NCBI GenBank assembly: GCA_017651245.1
Contig: JAGCDQ010000007.1
Coordinates: forward strand, 1-64,000
From: Bacteroidaceae bacterium
GTDB taxonomy: Bacteria > Bacteroidota > Bacteroidia > Bacteroidales > Bacteroidaceae
DNA length: 64,000 bases
Reading direction: 5' to 3'
Under the pieces are notes generated by a model that did not search any database, was not told where the DNA came from, and worked only from the letters and a program-made list of their open reading frames with translations. This document shows, piece after piece, positions 1 through 7,357 of the stretch. Within the stretch, counting starts at the first letter, position 1. Each line of letters opens with the position of its first letter. The position numbers and the translations under genes were made by a program.

Positions 1-1
1 C

Positions 2-244
2 TGGCACCTCTGGCGTTTCGACCCACGTCTCGCCGAGGAAGGCAAGAACCCATTCCAGCTCGACTCCAAGGCTCCAAACTGGGACAACTTCCAGGCATTC
101 CTCGACGGTGAGGTTCGTTACCTCTCTCTCAAGAAGGTATGCCCAACCGAGGCTCAGGAGCTCTTCGATGCAGCCAAGAAGGCAGCACAGCACCGCTACG
201 CTACCTATGTGCGCATGAGCAAGATTGACTACTCTGCAGAGTAA
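2..244 (+). CDS. nifJ: Pyruvate:ferredoxin (flavodoxin) oxidoreductase, C-terminal end (5' truncated by window)
   Basis: The last 80 codons of a pyruvate:ferredoxin oxidoreductase enter from outside the window and end at TAA 242-244. The family oxidatively decarboxylates pyruvate to acetyl-CoA in the cytoplasm, using thiamine diphosphate and Fe-S clusters to reduce ferredoxin. The visible part (YWHLWRFDP-type segment, then KNPFQLDSKAPNWDNFQ and EVRYLSLKK) is the usual extreme C-terminus of the long single-chain enzyme. A GGATGCC hairpin follows, so this looks like the true transcription end of the gene. The protein sequence is identical over all 80 residues to the second copy at 4687-4929, yet 16 codons differ synonymously. 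Identity is secure; whether the upstream part is intact cannot be seen. Confidence 0.9.
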   Translation, partial: WHLWRFDPRLAEEGKNPFQLDSKAPNWDNFQAFLDGEVRYLSLKKVCPTEAQELFDAAKKAAQHRYATYVRMSKIDYSAE

Positions 245-270
245 TAAACCTACATAACATCAATCCAAAA

Positions 271-305
271 GGATGCCGTTCCATCATGGTTCGGCATCCA
301 TTTTT
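271..305 (+). terminator. Rho-independent terminator of nifJ
   Basis: GGATGCCG (271-278) pairs perfectly with CGGCATCC (292-299) around a 13-nt loop and is followed by ATTTTTAA. It lies 27 nt after the nifJ stop codon. A related GGGGATGCC hairpin follows the second nifJ-like end at 1580, so the terminator was duplicated along with the gene end. Confidence 0.8.
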
Positions 306-374
306 AAACTCCTCATCTTCTGCTTGTTCCAAAGCATGGAACGAAATTCAGTATAGAACAGCATATATGAAAAC

Positions 375-405
375 AATAAGAGCCTGTGCGATTGCACGGG
401 CTCTT
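375..405. repeat. 29-bp hairpin repeat, copy 1
   Basis: AATAAGAGCCTGTGCG followed by ATTGCACGGGCTC. Arms AAGAGCCTGTGC (378-389) and GCACGGGCTCTT (394-405) form a 12-bp stem with one G-T pair and a 4-nt loop. The same 29 bases, with one change, recur at 1281-1309 on the other side of the DUF4160/DUF2442 pair. The hairpin could act as a terminator, including for the minus-strand gene ending at 468; its duplication may mark the edge of a transferred cassette. Confidence 0.7.
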
Positions 406-467
406 GTGATGTATAATGATTGTGAAAATGAAATTAACAATCAATATTCTCCGTCTTCTTATTGCAG

Positions 468-929
468 TTATGATGGTTCTGCAACCAACATCGATTCGGA
501 CTCAAAGTCTGTCCTATACGAATAGCATGATGCCTGAATCATGTCTTCGCCCAATTTTTTGATGTGGTTCATTATGTCTTGTTCACGTTCCTTGGAAGGT
601 TTTTTGAATCCGTTGATGTAATTCCGAAGCAATGTCGGGTTCATGTCCATGGAACGGGCAAACTCCGCAACGTTTATTTCCTTGTGTGTCAGAAAGAATC
701 GCTGCATGGCACTTGGCTCAGCGTCCTCGTACTCAAAACTCTCGAAGCTGATGTCCTCGTCCAGATTCCGCCAATGAATGCCATCAAAGCCGAAAGTATA
801 TTGGCTTCGCTGTTCTGCAGATGCAGCTCGCAACTTTGGATACCAAAGAAGTGACTGCTTATATTCCTTTCCTGCTTCGTCTCTGCCCCAAATGTGGTTG
901 GCATCAAACCAGATTTCCTTGATTTTCAT
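468..929 (-). CDS. DUF2442 protein with helix-turn-helix, putative antitoxin
   Basis: This 153-residue protein has an N-terminal DUF2442-like part (about 1-75: KIKEIWFDANHIW, LLWYPKLRAASAEQRSQY, IHWRNLDEDISFE) and a C-terminal Xre-like helix-turn-helix (about 85-125: INVAEFARSMDMNPTLLRNYING). DUF2442 proteins are commonly encoded beside DUF4160 proteins, as here, where the DUF4160 gene ends 14 nt upstream; the pair is regarded as toxin-antitoxin-like. ATG at 929 was chosen because GGAGGAG sits 7 nt before it; GTG at 935 is the alternative. The DNA-binding C-terminus suggests that this member represses its own operon, and a palindrome lies in the promoter (1221-1240). The antitoxin role is inferred from family and context. 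Confidence 0.75.
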   Translation of the reverse strand: MKIKEIWFDANHIWGRDEAGKEYKQSLLWYPKLRAASAEQRSQYTFGFDGIHWRNLDEDISFESFEYEDAEPSAMQRFFLTHKEINVAEFARSMDMNPTLLRNYINGFKKPSKEREQDIMNHIKKLGEDMIQASCYSYRTDFESESMLVAEPS

Positions 930-943
930 AGACACTCCTCCAT

Positions 944-1183
944 TTAATTTTCAAAATAATCCTTCCAGCGCTTCATGATTATATCGGCATTATCATCTAT
1001 CACTCTTTTTATCTTCTTGAAGTCATTTGCCTTGATTCCTTGCTTCTCATTCAGCTCAAACTCTGTTCCGTTCCATGTAAACTTAGCCATTCCGCCATTG
1101 CCCTCAACATGTACATGCACAGGCTCATGCTCTCTGCTGAAAAAGAAGAACGAGAAACCATAAAATCTAAATACCTCTGGCAT
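944..1183 (-). CDS. DUF4160 protein, putative toxin partner
   Basis: A 79-residue DUF4160 protein. The family signature is visible: MPEVFRFYGFSFFFF at the start, HEPVHVHVEGN in the middle and a C-terminal helix (KRVIDDNADIIMKRWKDYF). It is the first gene of a two-gene minus-strand operon, with the DUF2442-HTH gene 14 nt downstream. The biochemical activity of the family is not established here. A well-formed promoter with an inverted repeat precedes it (1214-1245). The pair sits between two nifJ 3' ends and between two copies of a 29-bp hairpin repeat, which suggests arrival as a cassette. Confidence 0.8.
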   Translation of the reverse strand: MPEVFRFYGFSFFFFSREHEPVHVHVEGNGGMAKFTWNGTEFELNEKQGIKANDFKKIKRVIDDNADIIMKRWKDYFEN

Positions 1184-1213
1184 AAAACTATTCTTTTAAT
1201 TGTTATTACGCCG

Positions 1214-1245
1214 CAAAATTAGGTATTATTTTCGATACCTCCAAA
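1214..1245 (-). promoter_or_regulatory. Promoter of the DUF4160/DUF2442 operon with palindromic operator
   Basis: Read on the minus strand, a -33 box TTTG (1242-1245) and a -7 box TAATTTTG (1214-1221) are separated by 20 nt, matching the Bacteroidetes sigma-ABfr pattern. The spacer contains AGGTAT (1221-1226), 8 nt, then ATACCT (1235-1240), a perfect 6+6 inverted repeat. Its position would block RNA polymerase if bound, so it is a candidate operator for the HTH protein of the operon. Confidence 0.6.
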
Positions 1246-1280
1246 TATTTTATTGTTTTATTGCAGAACTTATCCAATAA

Positions 1281-1309
1281 AATAAGAGCCTGTGCGATTG
1301 CACAGGCTC
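1281..1309. repeat. 29-bp hairpin repeat, copy 2
   Basis: Repeats the sequence of 375-403 with one base changed (ATTGCACAGGCTC in place of ATTGCACGGGCTC), giving a perfect stem. The last bases run directly into nifJ-like sequence (GGCTCCTAACTGGGAT), so the repeat is the junction between the toxin-antitoxin-like cassette and the nifJ remnant. Confidence 0.7.
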
Positions 1310-1552
1310 CTAACTGGGATAACTTCCAGACATTGACTTCGTCTTCTTCCGTCACAATTCGGCAATGCTCAAATGAATTCAGCATTGCACTCGCTGCTCC
1401 GTCAGTTCCTCGACGGCGAGGTTCGCTACCTCTCTCTCAAGAAGGTATGTCCCAACGAGGCACAGGAACTCTTCGACGCAGCCAAGAAGGCAGCACAGCA
1501 CCGCTATGCAACCTATGTGCGCATGAGCAAGATCGACTACTCAGCAGAGTAA
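1305..1552 (+). pseudogene. nifJ 3'-end remnant, interrupted
   Basis: Two pieces match the end of nifJ: 1305-1333 (GGCTCCTAACTGGGATAACT region) and 1406-1552, which reads FLDGEVRYLSLKKVCP on to KIDYSAE and stop. About 70 unrelated bases (roughly 1334-1405) separate them. Differences from copy 1 are mostly synonymous, and many codons are shared with the third copy at 4252-4929 (for example GCA, GAC, TAT and ATC choices), plus one changed residue (CPTEAQ to CPNEAQ). No start or upstream part exists, so it is a relic. It retains its own terminator. Confidence 0.8.
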
Positions 1553-1579
1553 TAAAGAACCTACATAATTCAACACCAA

Positions 1580-1610
1580 GGGGATGCCATCCACGGCATC
1601 CCCTTTTCTG
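1580..1610 (+). terminator. Terminator after nifJ remnant
   Basis: GGGGATGCC (1580-1588) and GGCATCCCC (1595-1603) form a perfect 9-bp stem with a 6-nt loop followed by TTTTCTG. It corresponds to the terminator of the intact nifJ end at 271. Confidence 0.8.
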
Positions 1611-1695
1611 TTCTAATATGTAGCGCGCCATCGCCACCCTCATCCCCACAATCACCCCGATTGTTATACTTTCCACCCCGATTGACCCACGATGG

Positions 1696-1982
1696 ATATC
1701 CATTTTATTGATGTCCGCTAAATGGTCTAAATGCCCCATAAATGTTGTTTTTCAGATGGGGTAAGCCCCTGTAAAATTCGTACTATATGGCTGTCCGGTA
1801 AAAATGTCCCCATCAAACAAGGCTTAGTCTGATTTGGAAGGCTTAATTGGACGTTGTTTTCGTTATTGGGGCTATTTTTAGTGGTAAAGTGGATCAATAT
1901 ACATCTTGCTGGTCGGCTGTTCGATAAATAGAAGTATCAAATGTCGACGATAAACTTTTAGCGGACACCAATATATCCATTT
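1696..1982. mobile_element. MITE-like non-autonomous element (1706-1972) with flanking direct repeats
   Basis: ATTGATGTCCGCTAAA at 1707-1722 is matched at 15 of 16 positions by the reverse complement of 1957-1972, forming terminal inverted repeats. Outside them the same 10 bases, ATATCCATTT, occur at 1696-1705 and 1973-1982, as expected of a target-site duplication. The interior (about 235 bp) has no credible reading frame, so any transposase must act in trans. The parent insertion sequence was not identified. Confidence 0.65.
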
Positions 1983-2082
1983 AGCATCTCGTGAGTCAAA
2001 TTTGGCAACTTTGGAGGTCAAATGTACATAGCCATATGAGTGGGAAATAGTTCCCTCCATATTAATACAAAAATGTTGTAAA

Positions 2083-2108
2083 CAAAAAGAGGGTCTGTCA
2101 CCCCCTCT
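2083..2108 (-). terminator. Terminator downstream of small peptide gene
   Basis: On the minus strand AGAGGG and CCCTCT (plus-strand 2103-2108 and 2088-2093) form a stem followed by TTTTTG. It lies just after the 30-residue reading frame at 2117-2209 and can also end transcription from the WG-repeat operon upstream. Confidence 0.6.
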
Positions 2109-2116
2109 CGCATGTT

Positions 2117-2209
2117 TTACAAGAATACGGATTGGATTGTCAGTCCAATAACAGCACGGACGACTGCCTCAAATATCAATTTGACCATATACTTAACCGC
2201 CTTCACCAT
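2117..2209 (-). CDS. Putative 30-residue amphipathic/hydrophobic peptide
   Basis: A short frame reads MVKAVKYMVKL, then IFEAVVRAVIG, then LTIQSVFL and stop. Hydrophobic residues are interspersed with lysines and one arginine, so it could form a membrane-active or amphipathic helix. Support comes from context: AAGGA lies 9 nt before the ATG, a hairpin (2222-2250) sits directly upstream of that site, and a terminator follows the stop. Small hydrophobic peptides of this size include type I toxins and other membrane peptides, but no family was recognised, so function is unassigned. It may be co-transcribed with the WG-repeat gene ending at 2346. Confidence 0.4.
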   Translation of the reverse strand: MVKAVKYMVKLIFEAVVRAVIGLTIQSVFL

Positions 2210-2221
2210 TTTAGTCTTCCT

Positions 2222-2250
2222 TGTAGTTCGGCGGTGACTTGAGAACTACA
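2222..2250 (-). promoter_or_regulatory. Leader hairpin before small peptide gene
   Basis: TGTAGTTC (2222-2229) and GAACTACA (2243-2250) are perfect complements around 13 nt. On the minus-strand transcript the stem ends where the AAGGA ribosome-binding site of the peptide gene begins, so folding could limit translation. Regulatory function is inferred from position only. Confidence 0.4.
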
Positions 2251-2345
2251 GGAGACCTTTATAAAATTTTCCCATATTGGTACTTGTTTAATAATTATAC
2301 ACAGCACTATTGCTATGCAGGTTTTTTATATTTATCATGCCCCAT

Positions 2346-3728
2346 TTAGAAACCAAGCACTTCATAATCGACATCACCACCTGGATAATCACCATACATT
2401 CCATCTGTCATAGCATCCCAAGTGTCCTCTGCTGTCCATTCTGGAGGCGCTTGGTTTCTATATGCTTTTATACGACGTTGCCTTGTCCTTTCGGTTTCCT
2501 CATCTGTCCTGATGAGATACGACATATTTTTTCCTTGTTTGTAATTTATAAGATCATTCAAATCTATATATGAATTCTTAAATCTATCGCCAATATCGCC
2601 AAAGCCAATCAAGCCCCTTACAAAAAAACGTCCTTTCTCAAATTCAACCTTAGAATTACAAAGCATGTATGGAAATACTTGTTTATTTTTATAATTGATT
2701 ATTATCCAATCCCAACTATATTTCTCATGATTTAGTTTAACACATACAAGCCCCCATTGAAATAAGGTTCCCGATTGATATATTGAAGGGATAACAATAT
2801 TTTCATTAATATCTATATAGCCAATTGCTCCGTTAATTGAAGCCTTAAAAAGCCCTTCACTATAATCTCCAAGATAGCGGTATTTGTTCTTTGGTATCAG
2901 GATTTCATTGTCTGGACCTACTGCATAATAATATTCAACGTCACCAACATATGAGGTTTTCACTTTTATTCCACCACGATACTGATCTTCTAATAATTTC
3001 TCGTGTCTGAATGATGTCTCCTTCCCATTATGATCAAGAATGAAATTGTGGTTATTGTTCATACCTACAGACTTGACGGCGTGAGCATACCCGTTAATAA
3101 AATTAGAAACAGAATCATACTCAAATGGAATAATAACATCGTTAAAAATATCAACAAATCCCCATTTACCATCCTTCGACACAGCCCATAATCCTTCACA
3201 TACACTGCGAGCATCATCATATTGTGGATCAATAACCATCTTCCAATTGATATAACTATATAATCCCCATTTACCTTGTTGCTTCACTGGAAAGAAATCA
3301 CCAGTACACACATTAATATCATCAAATTCAAATGGAAGAATTGTTGTTCTATTATTCCAACCTGTTGTTTTATTCGGAATCCCCCATTTTAGATTATCAT
3401 CAAGAGCCATAAGCCCCCCATTTTCACCTTGTTGATTTATCTGAAGAAACTTTATTGGCCACTCAATAGATATGTTATATCCACAAAAAAGTCCAAATCT
3501 TGTTCCTTTTTGCACAAGATGCATCGCATATGTCTCGGGAGCAATTAATGAGTTTGATATGAAATCAAATTTTTCAAATTCGCGTTTCAATCTCTGAGAA
3601 AACCTCTCGTATGATTCATCAGAACATATTTCGTGACCACCTCGAATGTATTCGTCTTTAATTTCATCAATAATGTCTTGACAATCTTTTGTCGAGAACA
3701 TCTTTATATTTAATGCCTTTCTCTCCAT
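2346..3728 (-). CDS. WG-repeat protein
   Basis: A 460-residue protein with several WG (KWG) beta-repeats: GKWGLYSYINWKMVIDPQYD (about 155-175), KDGKWGFVDIFNDVIIPFEYD (about 190-210), GYIDINENIVIPSIYQSGTL (about 305-325) and related units. WG repeats are thought to be protein-binding modules; no catalytic site is visible. No signal peptide is seen, so a cytoplasmic location is likely. ATG at 3728 is chosen over TTG at 3737. It follows a small gene by 9 nt in a minus-strand operon. The DNA is distinctly AT-rich relative to the core genes nearby, and the operon lies between two nifJ ends, which suggests horizontal acquisition. Specific function is unknown. Confidence 0.75.
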   Translation of the reverse strand: MERKALNIKMFSTKDCQDIIDEIKDEYIRGGHEICSDESYERFSQRLKREFEKFDFISNSLIAPETYAMHLVQKGTRFGLFCGYNISIEWPIKFLQINQQGENGGLMALDDNLKWGIPNKTTGWNNRTTILPFEFDDINVCTGDFFPVKQQGKWGLYSYINWKMVIDPQYDDARSVCEGLWAVSKDGKWGFVDIFNDVIIPFEYDSVSNFINGYAHAVKSVGMNNNHNFILDHNGKETSFRHEKLLEDQYRGGIKVKTSYVGDVEYYYAVGPDNEILIPKNKYRYLGDYSEGLFKASINGAIGYIDINENIVIPSIYQSGTLFQWGLVCVKLNHEKYSWDWIIINYKNKQVFPYMLCNSKVEFEKGRFFVRGLIGFGDIGDRFKNSYIDLNDLINYKQGKNMSYLIRTDEETERTRQRRIKAYRNQAPPEWTAEDTWDAMTDGMYGDYPGGDVDYEVLGF

Positions 3729-3737
3729 ACCATACAA

Positions 3738-4016
3738 TTATAAATCAGGATTCTCCACTTTAAATATAAGTTCACGTACATAACGCTTATTATCCGAATC
3801 CACACCTAAATATTCATCTATAGGAATGTAATTAGGAATCAAATTCAGATTGAGATGATGACAAATACGATTCATCATTCTTTCAGAAGAGTCAGAATAT
3901 GGATTCCAACACTTTGCTTGAGCATGAATTTCAGAAGAAATCATCCTTCCATCTTTCTCATACTCTGGGTTTATCAACTCATAAAGAAGCCCGTCAACAT
4001 AATTTTCTTTTTTCAT
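3738..4016 (-). CDS. Hypothetical protein upstream of WG-repeat gene
   Basis: A 92-residue soluble, acidic protein starting MKKENYVDGLLYELINPEYE, with conserved-looking HAQAKCWNPYSDSSERM and HLNLNLIPNYIPIDEY segments. No family was recognised. ATG at 4016 is preferred; GTG at 4025 would add three residues. It is the first gene of the operon with the WG-repeat gene (9-nt gap) and has a plausible -7 box about 80 nt upstream. The arrangement resembles a small partner or immunity protein beside a larger repeat protein, but nothing in the sequence proves that. Confidence 0.6.
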   Translation of the reverse strand: MKKENYVDGLLYELINPEYEKDGRMISSEIHAQAKCWNPYSDSSERMMNRICHHLNLNLIPNYIPIDEYLGVDSDNKRYVRELIFKVENPDL

Positions 4017-4093
4017 ATAAAACACATTAAAAAAATTAATAATTAGAAAACTATCGTCTCCGGCTCAAAGGCTCCGAATGGAGAATTCGATTG

Positions 4094-4101
4094 CAAAAGT
4101 A
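4094..4101 (-). promoter_or_regulatory. Putative -7 box for WG-repeat operon
   Basis: On the minus strand TACTTTTG matches TAnnTTTG. A clear TTTG at the ideal -33 spacing is not seen. The resulting leader to ATG 4016 would be about 70 nt. Confidence 0.4.
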
Positions 4102-4251
4102 CACAAATTATTTTAGACTGCTATAGTCTTTGTAGAAAAACAAGGCGTATCTACAAATTTTTATATATTTTTAAACATTGACTTCCCCATATCCGTCATA
4201 CGCTCTTGGTATGGCTACATAAACAAGAATATAAAACTCTCTCACTACCTC

Positions 4252-4929
4252 GTGAAGCGTTCTCAGTGGATTATCGGTGGTGACGGTGCATCTTACGACA
4301 TCGGTTACGGCGGTCTCGACCACGCGCTGGCATCGGGCGAGGACATCAACATCTTCGTCATCGACACCGAGGTGTACTCCAACACAGGCGGTCAGTCTTC
4401 AAAGGCTACGCCAATCGGTGCCATCGCACAGTTCGCTGCCGGTGGTAAGCGCATCACGAAGAAGGACCTCGGTCTCATGCAGTCAACCTACGGCTATGTT
4501 TACGTGGCTCAGGTGGCTATGGGTGCCGACAACGCACAGTGTCTCAAGGCACTCCGCGAAGCAGAGGCTTATCCTGGCCCATCACTCGTCATCGCTTACG
4601 CTCCATGTATCAACCACGGCCTCAAGGCTAAGGGCGGCATGGGTAAGTCTCAGGCAGAAGAAGCAAAGGCAGTTGAGTGCGGTTACTGGCACCTCTGGCG
4701 TTTCGACCCACGTCTCGCTGAGGAAGGCAAGAACCCATTCCAGCTCGACTCCAAGGCTCCAAACTGGGACAACTTCCAGGCATTCCTCGACGGCGAAGTA
4801 CGTTACCTCTCCCTCAAGAAGGTTTGTCCAACCGAGGCACAGGAACTCTTCGACGCAGCCAAGAAGGCAGCACAGCACCGCTATGCAACCTACGTTCGCA
4901 TGAGCAAGATCGACTACTCAGCAGAGTAA
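4252..4929 (+). pseudogene. nifJ C-terminal fragment, third copy
   Basis: Reads as the last 226 codons of pyruvate:ferredoxin oxidoreductase, starting inside the thiamine-diphosphate domain (VKRSQWIIGGDGASYDIGYG, EVYSNTGGQSSKATPIGA, YGYVYVAQVAMGAD) and ending KIDYSAE. A full-length enzyme is near 1,190 residues, so about 80% is missing. The frame stays open upstream of 4252 for some codons (ending SHYLVKRSQW), then similarity fades around 4230. No stop or frameshift is present inside, so truncation is probably recent. The last 80 residues are identical to copy 1 with 16 synonymous changes, implying that this end came from a gene under selection. No promoter or start is evident. Confidence 0.85.
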
Positions 4930-4982
4930 TGCGAAAGCATTTTCGACGAAGTCAATAAGAACATTCTATCATACTATCACAC

Positions 4983-5018
4983 AAAGAGAGGGGCGCAATC
5001 GCGTCCCTCTCTTTCATT
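4983..5018 (+). terminator. Terminator after nifJ fragment
   Basis: AAAGAGAGGG (4983-4992) pairs perfectly with CCCTCTCTTT (5005-5014), with extra CG pairs within the loop, followed by CATTAT. It isolates the fragment from the arabinofuranosidase gene downstream. Confidence 0.75.
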
Positions 5019-5076
5019 ATAGTTCGCCGAATGATAAAAAGTTTCTGAAATAGTTGGCAGTGTGGAGATAAAGCAG

Positions 5077-5084
5077 TACTTTTG
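5077..5084 (+). promoter_or_regulatory. -7 box before arabinofuranosidase gene
   Basis: TACTTTTG matches TAnnTTTG and lies 45 nt before the ATG. The -33 region has only a weak TTGG. It is the only candidate between the terminator at 5014 and the gene. Confidence 0.45.
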
Positions 5085-5128
5085 TGCACTGTTATGACAA
5101 AGATACTTTACTATAAACTTATAACATC

Positions 5129-7330
5129 ATGAATACAAACTTTTTGAACAGGAAACTTTGGCTGGCTTCGGTTTTGGCATTGGGTGTGCTGACGCAGGTA
5201 TCGGCACAGACGGAACAGCGTCAACTGACGATTGACGTGAGGGATTTGGGCATCGAAATCAGCCCCACCCTCAGCGGCATCTTCTTCGAGGACATCAACC
5301 AGTCACTGGATGGCGGCATTTGTGCCCAGATGATTCAGAACAATTCGTTTCAGGCTTACAACGTGCCCGATGGTCCTGCCAACGAATTCTCGCAGAGCGA
5401 CACCATCTTCTTCGGATGGACGGTGGTGAACAAAGGGAACGCAGCAGGACAGGCTCATGCCGTAAGTGACCATCCGCTCATCAAGACCTTGGAGCGCAAG
5501 TATGACTATGACCCCAACGACAAATATGATGATGAACTCCGCTATGTGCAGTATTGTGTGCGGTTCGACATCGAGTCGGCTGGCAAGGGCTTTGGCATTG
5601 CCGCCAACGGTTATGGCATCACGCCGACTTCACGCGACCGTGGCGCCACCTACTCCAACAACACCCAGCGTCCGTCGCTGGCTGTCGAGGCGAATGTGAA
5701 ATATGACCTTGGACTTTACCTGCAAGGCGAGGGGTACAAGGGGAAAGTCACTGTGTATCTGGAGGACATCAACGGACAACTCAATTCGAACATTGTGAAG
5801 ATTTCCAAACTCAGCAATGACTGGAAGAAATACACAGGTGCGCTGAAGGCACTTCGTTCAGTGGACAGCCGGCTGGTCATCGTAGGTGATGCGGCTGGCA
5901 CGTTCTTCCTCAACTTTGTGACCTTGCTGCCAGAAGCATCCCACTTATGGAAAAACGGCAAGGCTGGTCCTCTGCGCAAGGACATGATGGAAGCACTTGC
6001 CAACCTGCATCCCAAGTTCATGCGCTTCCCTGGCGGCTGTGCATCGGAGGGTCCCAACTACTTCGGACAAGTATTCTGGAAAAACTCCATCGGCAAACCA
6101 GAGGAACGCATCGGTTTCCGCAATCACTGGGGCTACTGGACATCGCAGTATGTGGGATTCTATGAGTATTTCCTGATGGCTGAATCGCTGGGAGCAAGCC
6201 CGCTGCCCGTGCTGAACAATGGCGTGACCTGCCAATTTGTGGGACATTCGTATATCGCTCCGCTGGAGACAGAGGCAGACCGCCAACGCTTCCACGACAT
6301 CTTCGTGAAGGATGCCCTCGACCTCATCGAGTTCTGCAACGGCCCCGTCACTTCGACATGGGGAAAAGTACGTGCGCAGATGGGACATCCTGCACCCTTC
6401 AACCTGAAATATCTCGGCATCGGCAACGAGAATCAGGGCAAGGAGTTCTGGGAGCGTTTCGACATCATGTACAAGGCTGTCAAGGCACAATACCCCGACA
6501 TTATCATCGTATCGACAGCAGGTGCCCGCGATGCAGGACGAGAGTTTGACAACAATTATGCGGAAATCGACGCGAAGTATCCCGACACCTACGTGGATGA
6601 ACACTACTACAAGGGTGACGACTGGTTCTTCAGCCAGGGCAACCGATATGCACCAGGAGCTAAGCGCGGCAGTCAAGGCTTGACTTATGACCGCAGCAAG
6701 CCTACCCGTGTGTTTGTGGGAGAGTTTGCCAACAACGGCACGAACAACGCCTACCAATCCACATTGGCAGAGGCTGCCTACTGGCTGAGTCTGGAGCGCA
6801 ACTCCGACATGGTGGTGATGGCTGCCTATGCCCCACTCTTCTGCAAGAAAGGATACAACAAGTGGGGAGCCAACCTCATCTGGTTTGACAACCGAGGTCT
6901 GTGGCGCACCACTAACTACTACTACCAGCAACTCTTCTCTGTGGCAGGCGACAGAGCGTTGAAACCCAAAGACGTGATGAATGGCAATGAGGTTGACGGA
7001 AAGATTTATACATCGTCCACCATCGACACGAAGACGGGAAAGGTCTATGTCAAATTTGTCAATGCCGAAGCAAAGGACAAGCAAGTCAGCATCAGTCTTA
7101 ACTCGGATGACACCTACACGGCTGAGGTGGAATACATCACTTCGCACGACACCAGCGTGAAGAATCAGGGCGATCCTAACTACTATTCAAGTCACCCCGA
7201 TGTGGACAGTTCGTTCAGCTATCACGAAGCCATCACACCTCAAACCAAGAGCATCGGCAGCGTGAAGGGTTCGTTCACATTTATGATGCCTGAGAATGCT
7301 GTGGGTGTGTTGCGATTGACAAAGAAATAG
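5129..7330 (+). CDS. GH51 alpha-L-arabinofuranosidase, exported
   Basis: A 733-residue retaining glycosidase predicted to release arabinofuranosyl side chains from arabinoxylan or arabinan. Residues 1-26 form a signal peptide (LWLASVLALGVLTQVSAQ), so it acts in the periplasm or at the surface. The catalytic domain shows the GH51 acid/base in GIGNENQG (E434) and the nucleophile in VFVGEFANNG (E532); ISPTLSGIFFEDINQSLDGG is the typical N-terminal strand of the barrel. A beta-sandwich C-terminal domain follows (about 620-733, ending VGVLRLTKK). It starts a plus-strand cluster with a CE1 esterase and an outer-membrane barrel, which fits cooperative attack on feruloylated or acetylated arabinoxylan. 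Confidence 0.92.
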   Translation: MNTNFLNRKLWLASVLALGVLTQVSAQTEQRQLTIDVRDLGIEISPTLSGIFFEDINQSLDGGICAQMIQNNSFQAYNVPDGPANEFSQSDTIFFGWTVVNKGNAAGQAHAVSDHPLIKTLERKYDYDPNDKYDDELRYVQYCVRFDIESAGKGFGIAANGYGITPTSRDRGATYSNNTQRPSLAVEANVKYDLGLYLQGEGYKGKVTVYLEDINGQLNSNIVKISKLSNDWKKYTGALKALRSVDSRLVIVGDAAGTFFLNFVTLLPEASHLWKNGKAGPLRKDMMEALANLHPKFMRFPGGCASEGPNYFGQVFWKNSIGKPEERIGFRNHWGYWTSQYVGFYEYFLMAESLGASPLPVLNNGVTCQFVGHSYIAPLETEADRQRFHDIFVKDALDLIEFCNGPVTSTWGKVRAQMGHPAPFNLKYLGIGNENQGKEFWERFDIMYKAVKAQYPDIIIVSTAGARDAGREFDNNYAEIDAKYPDTYVDEHYYKGDDWFFSQGNRYAPGAKRGSQGLTYDRSKPTRVFVGEFANNGTNNAYQSTLAEAAYWLSLERNSDMVVMAAYAPLFCKKGYNKWGANLIWFDNRGLWRTTNYYYQQLFSVAGDRALKPKDVMNGNEVDGKIYTSSTIDTKTGKVYVKFVNAEAKDKQVSISLNSDDTYTAEVEYITSHDTSVKNQGDPNYYSSHPDVDSSFSYHEAITPQTKSIGSVKGSFTFMMPENAVGVLRLTKK

Positions 7331-7357
7331 GCAGTGCGATTTCATTTTTTCACTTTT

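Noticed and set aside
4252..4929. nifJ fragment as a functional short gene
   Set aside because: It starts mid-domain with no start-site support and lacks about 80% of the enzyme, including most cofactor sites.
1..4929. Complete integrative element inserted at the nifJ 3' end
   Set aside because: No integrase, relaxase or attachment core was found in the interval; only small cassettes and a MITE-like element are visible.
5945..7147. Long minus-strand frame (400 codons) antisense to the GH51 gene
   Set aside because: It lies wholly inside a gene with catalytic motifs on the plus strand, has no family-like sequence and follows from codon bias of the sense strand.
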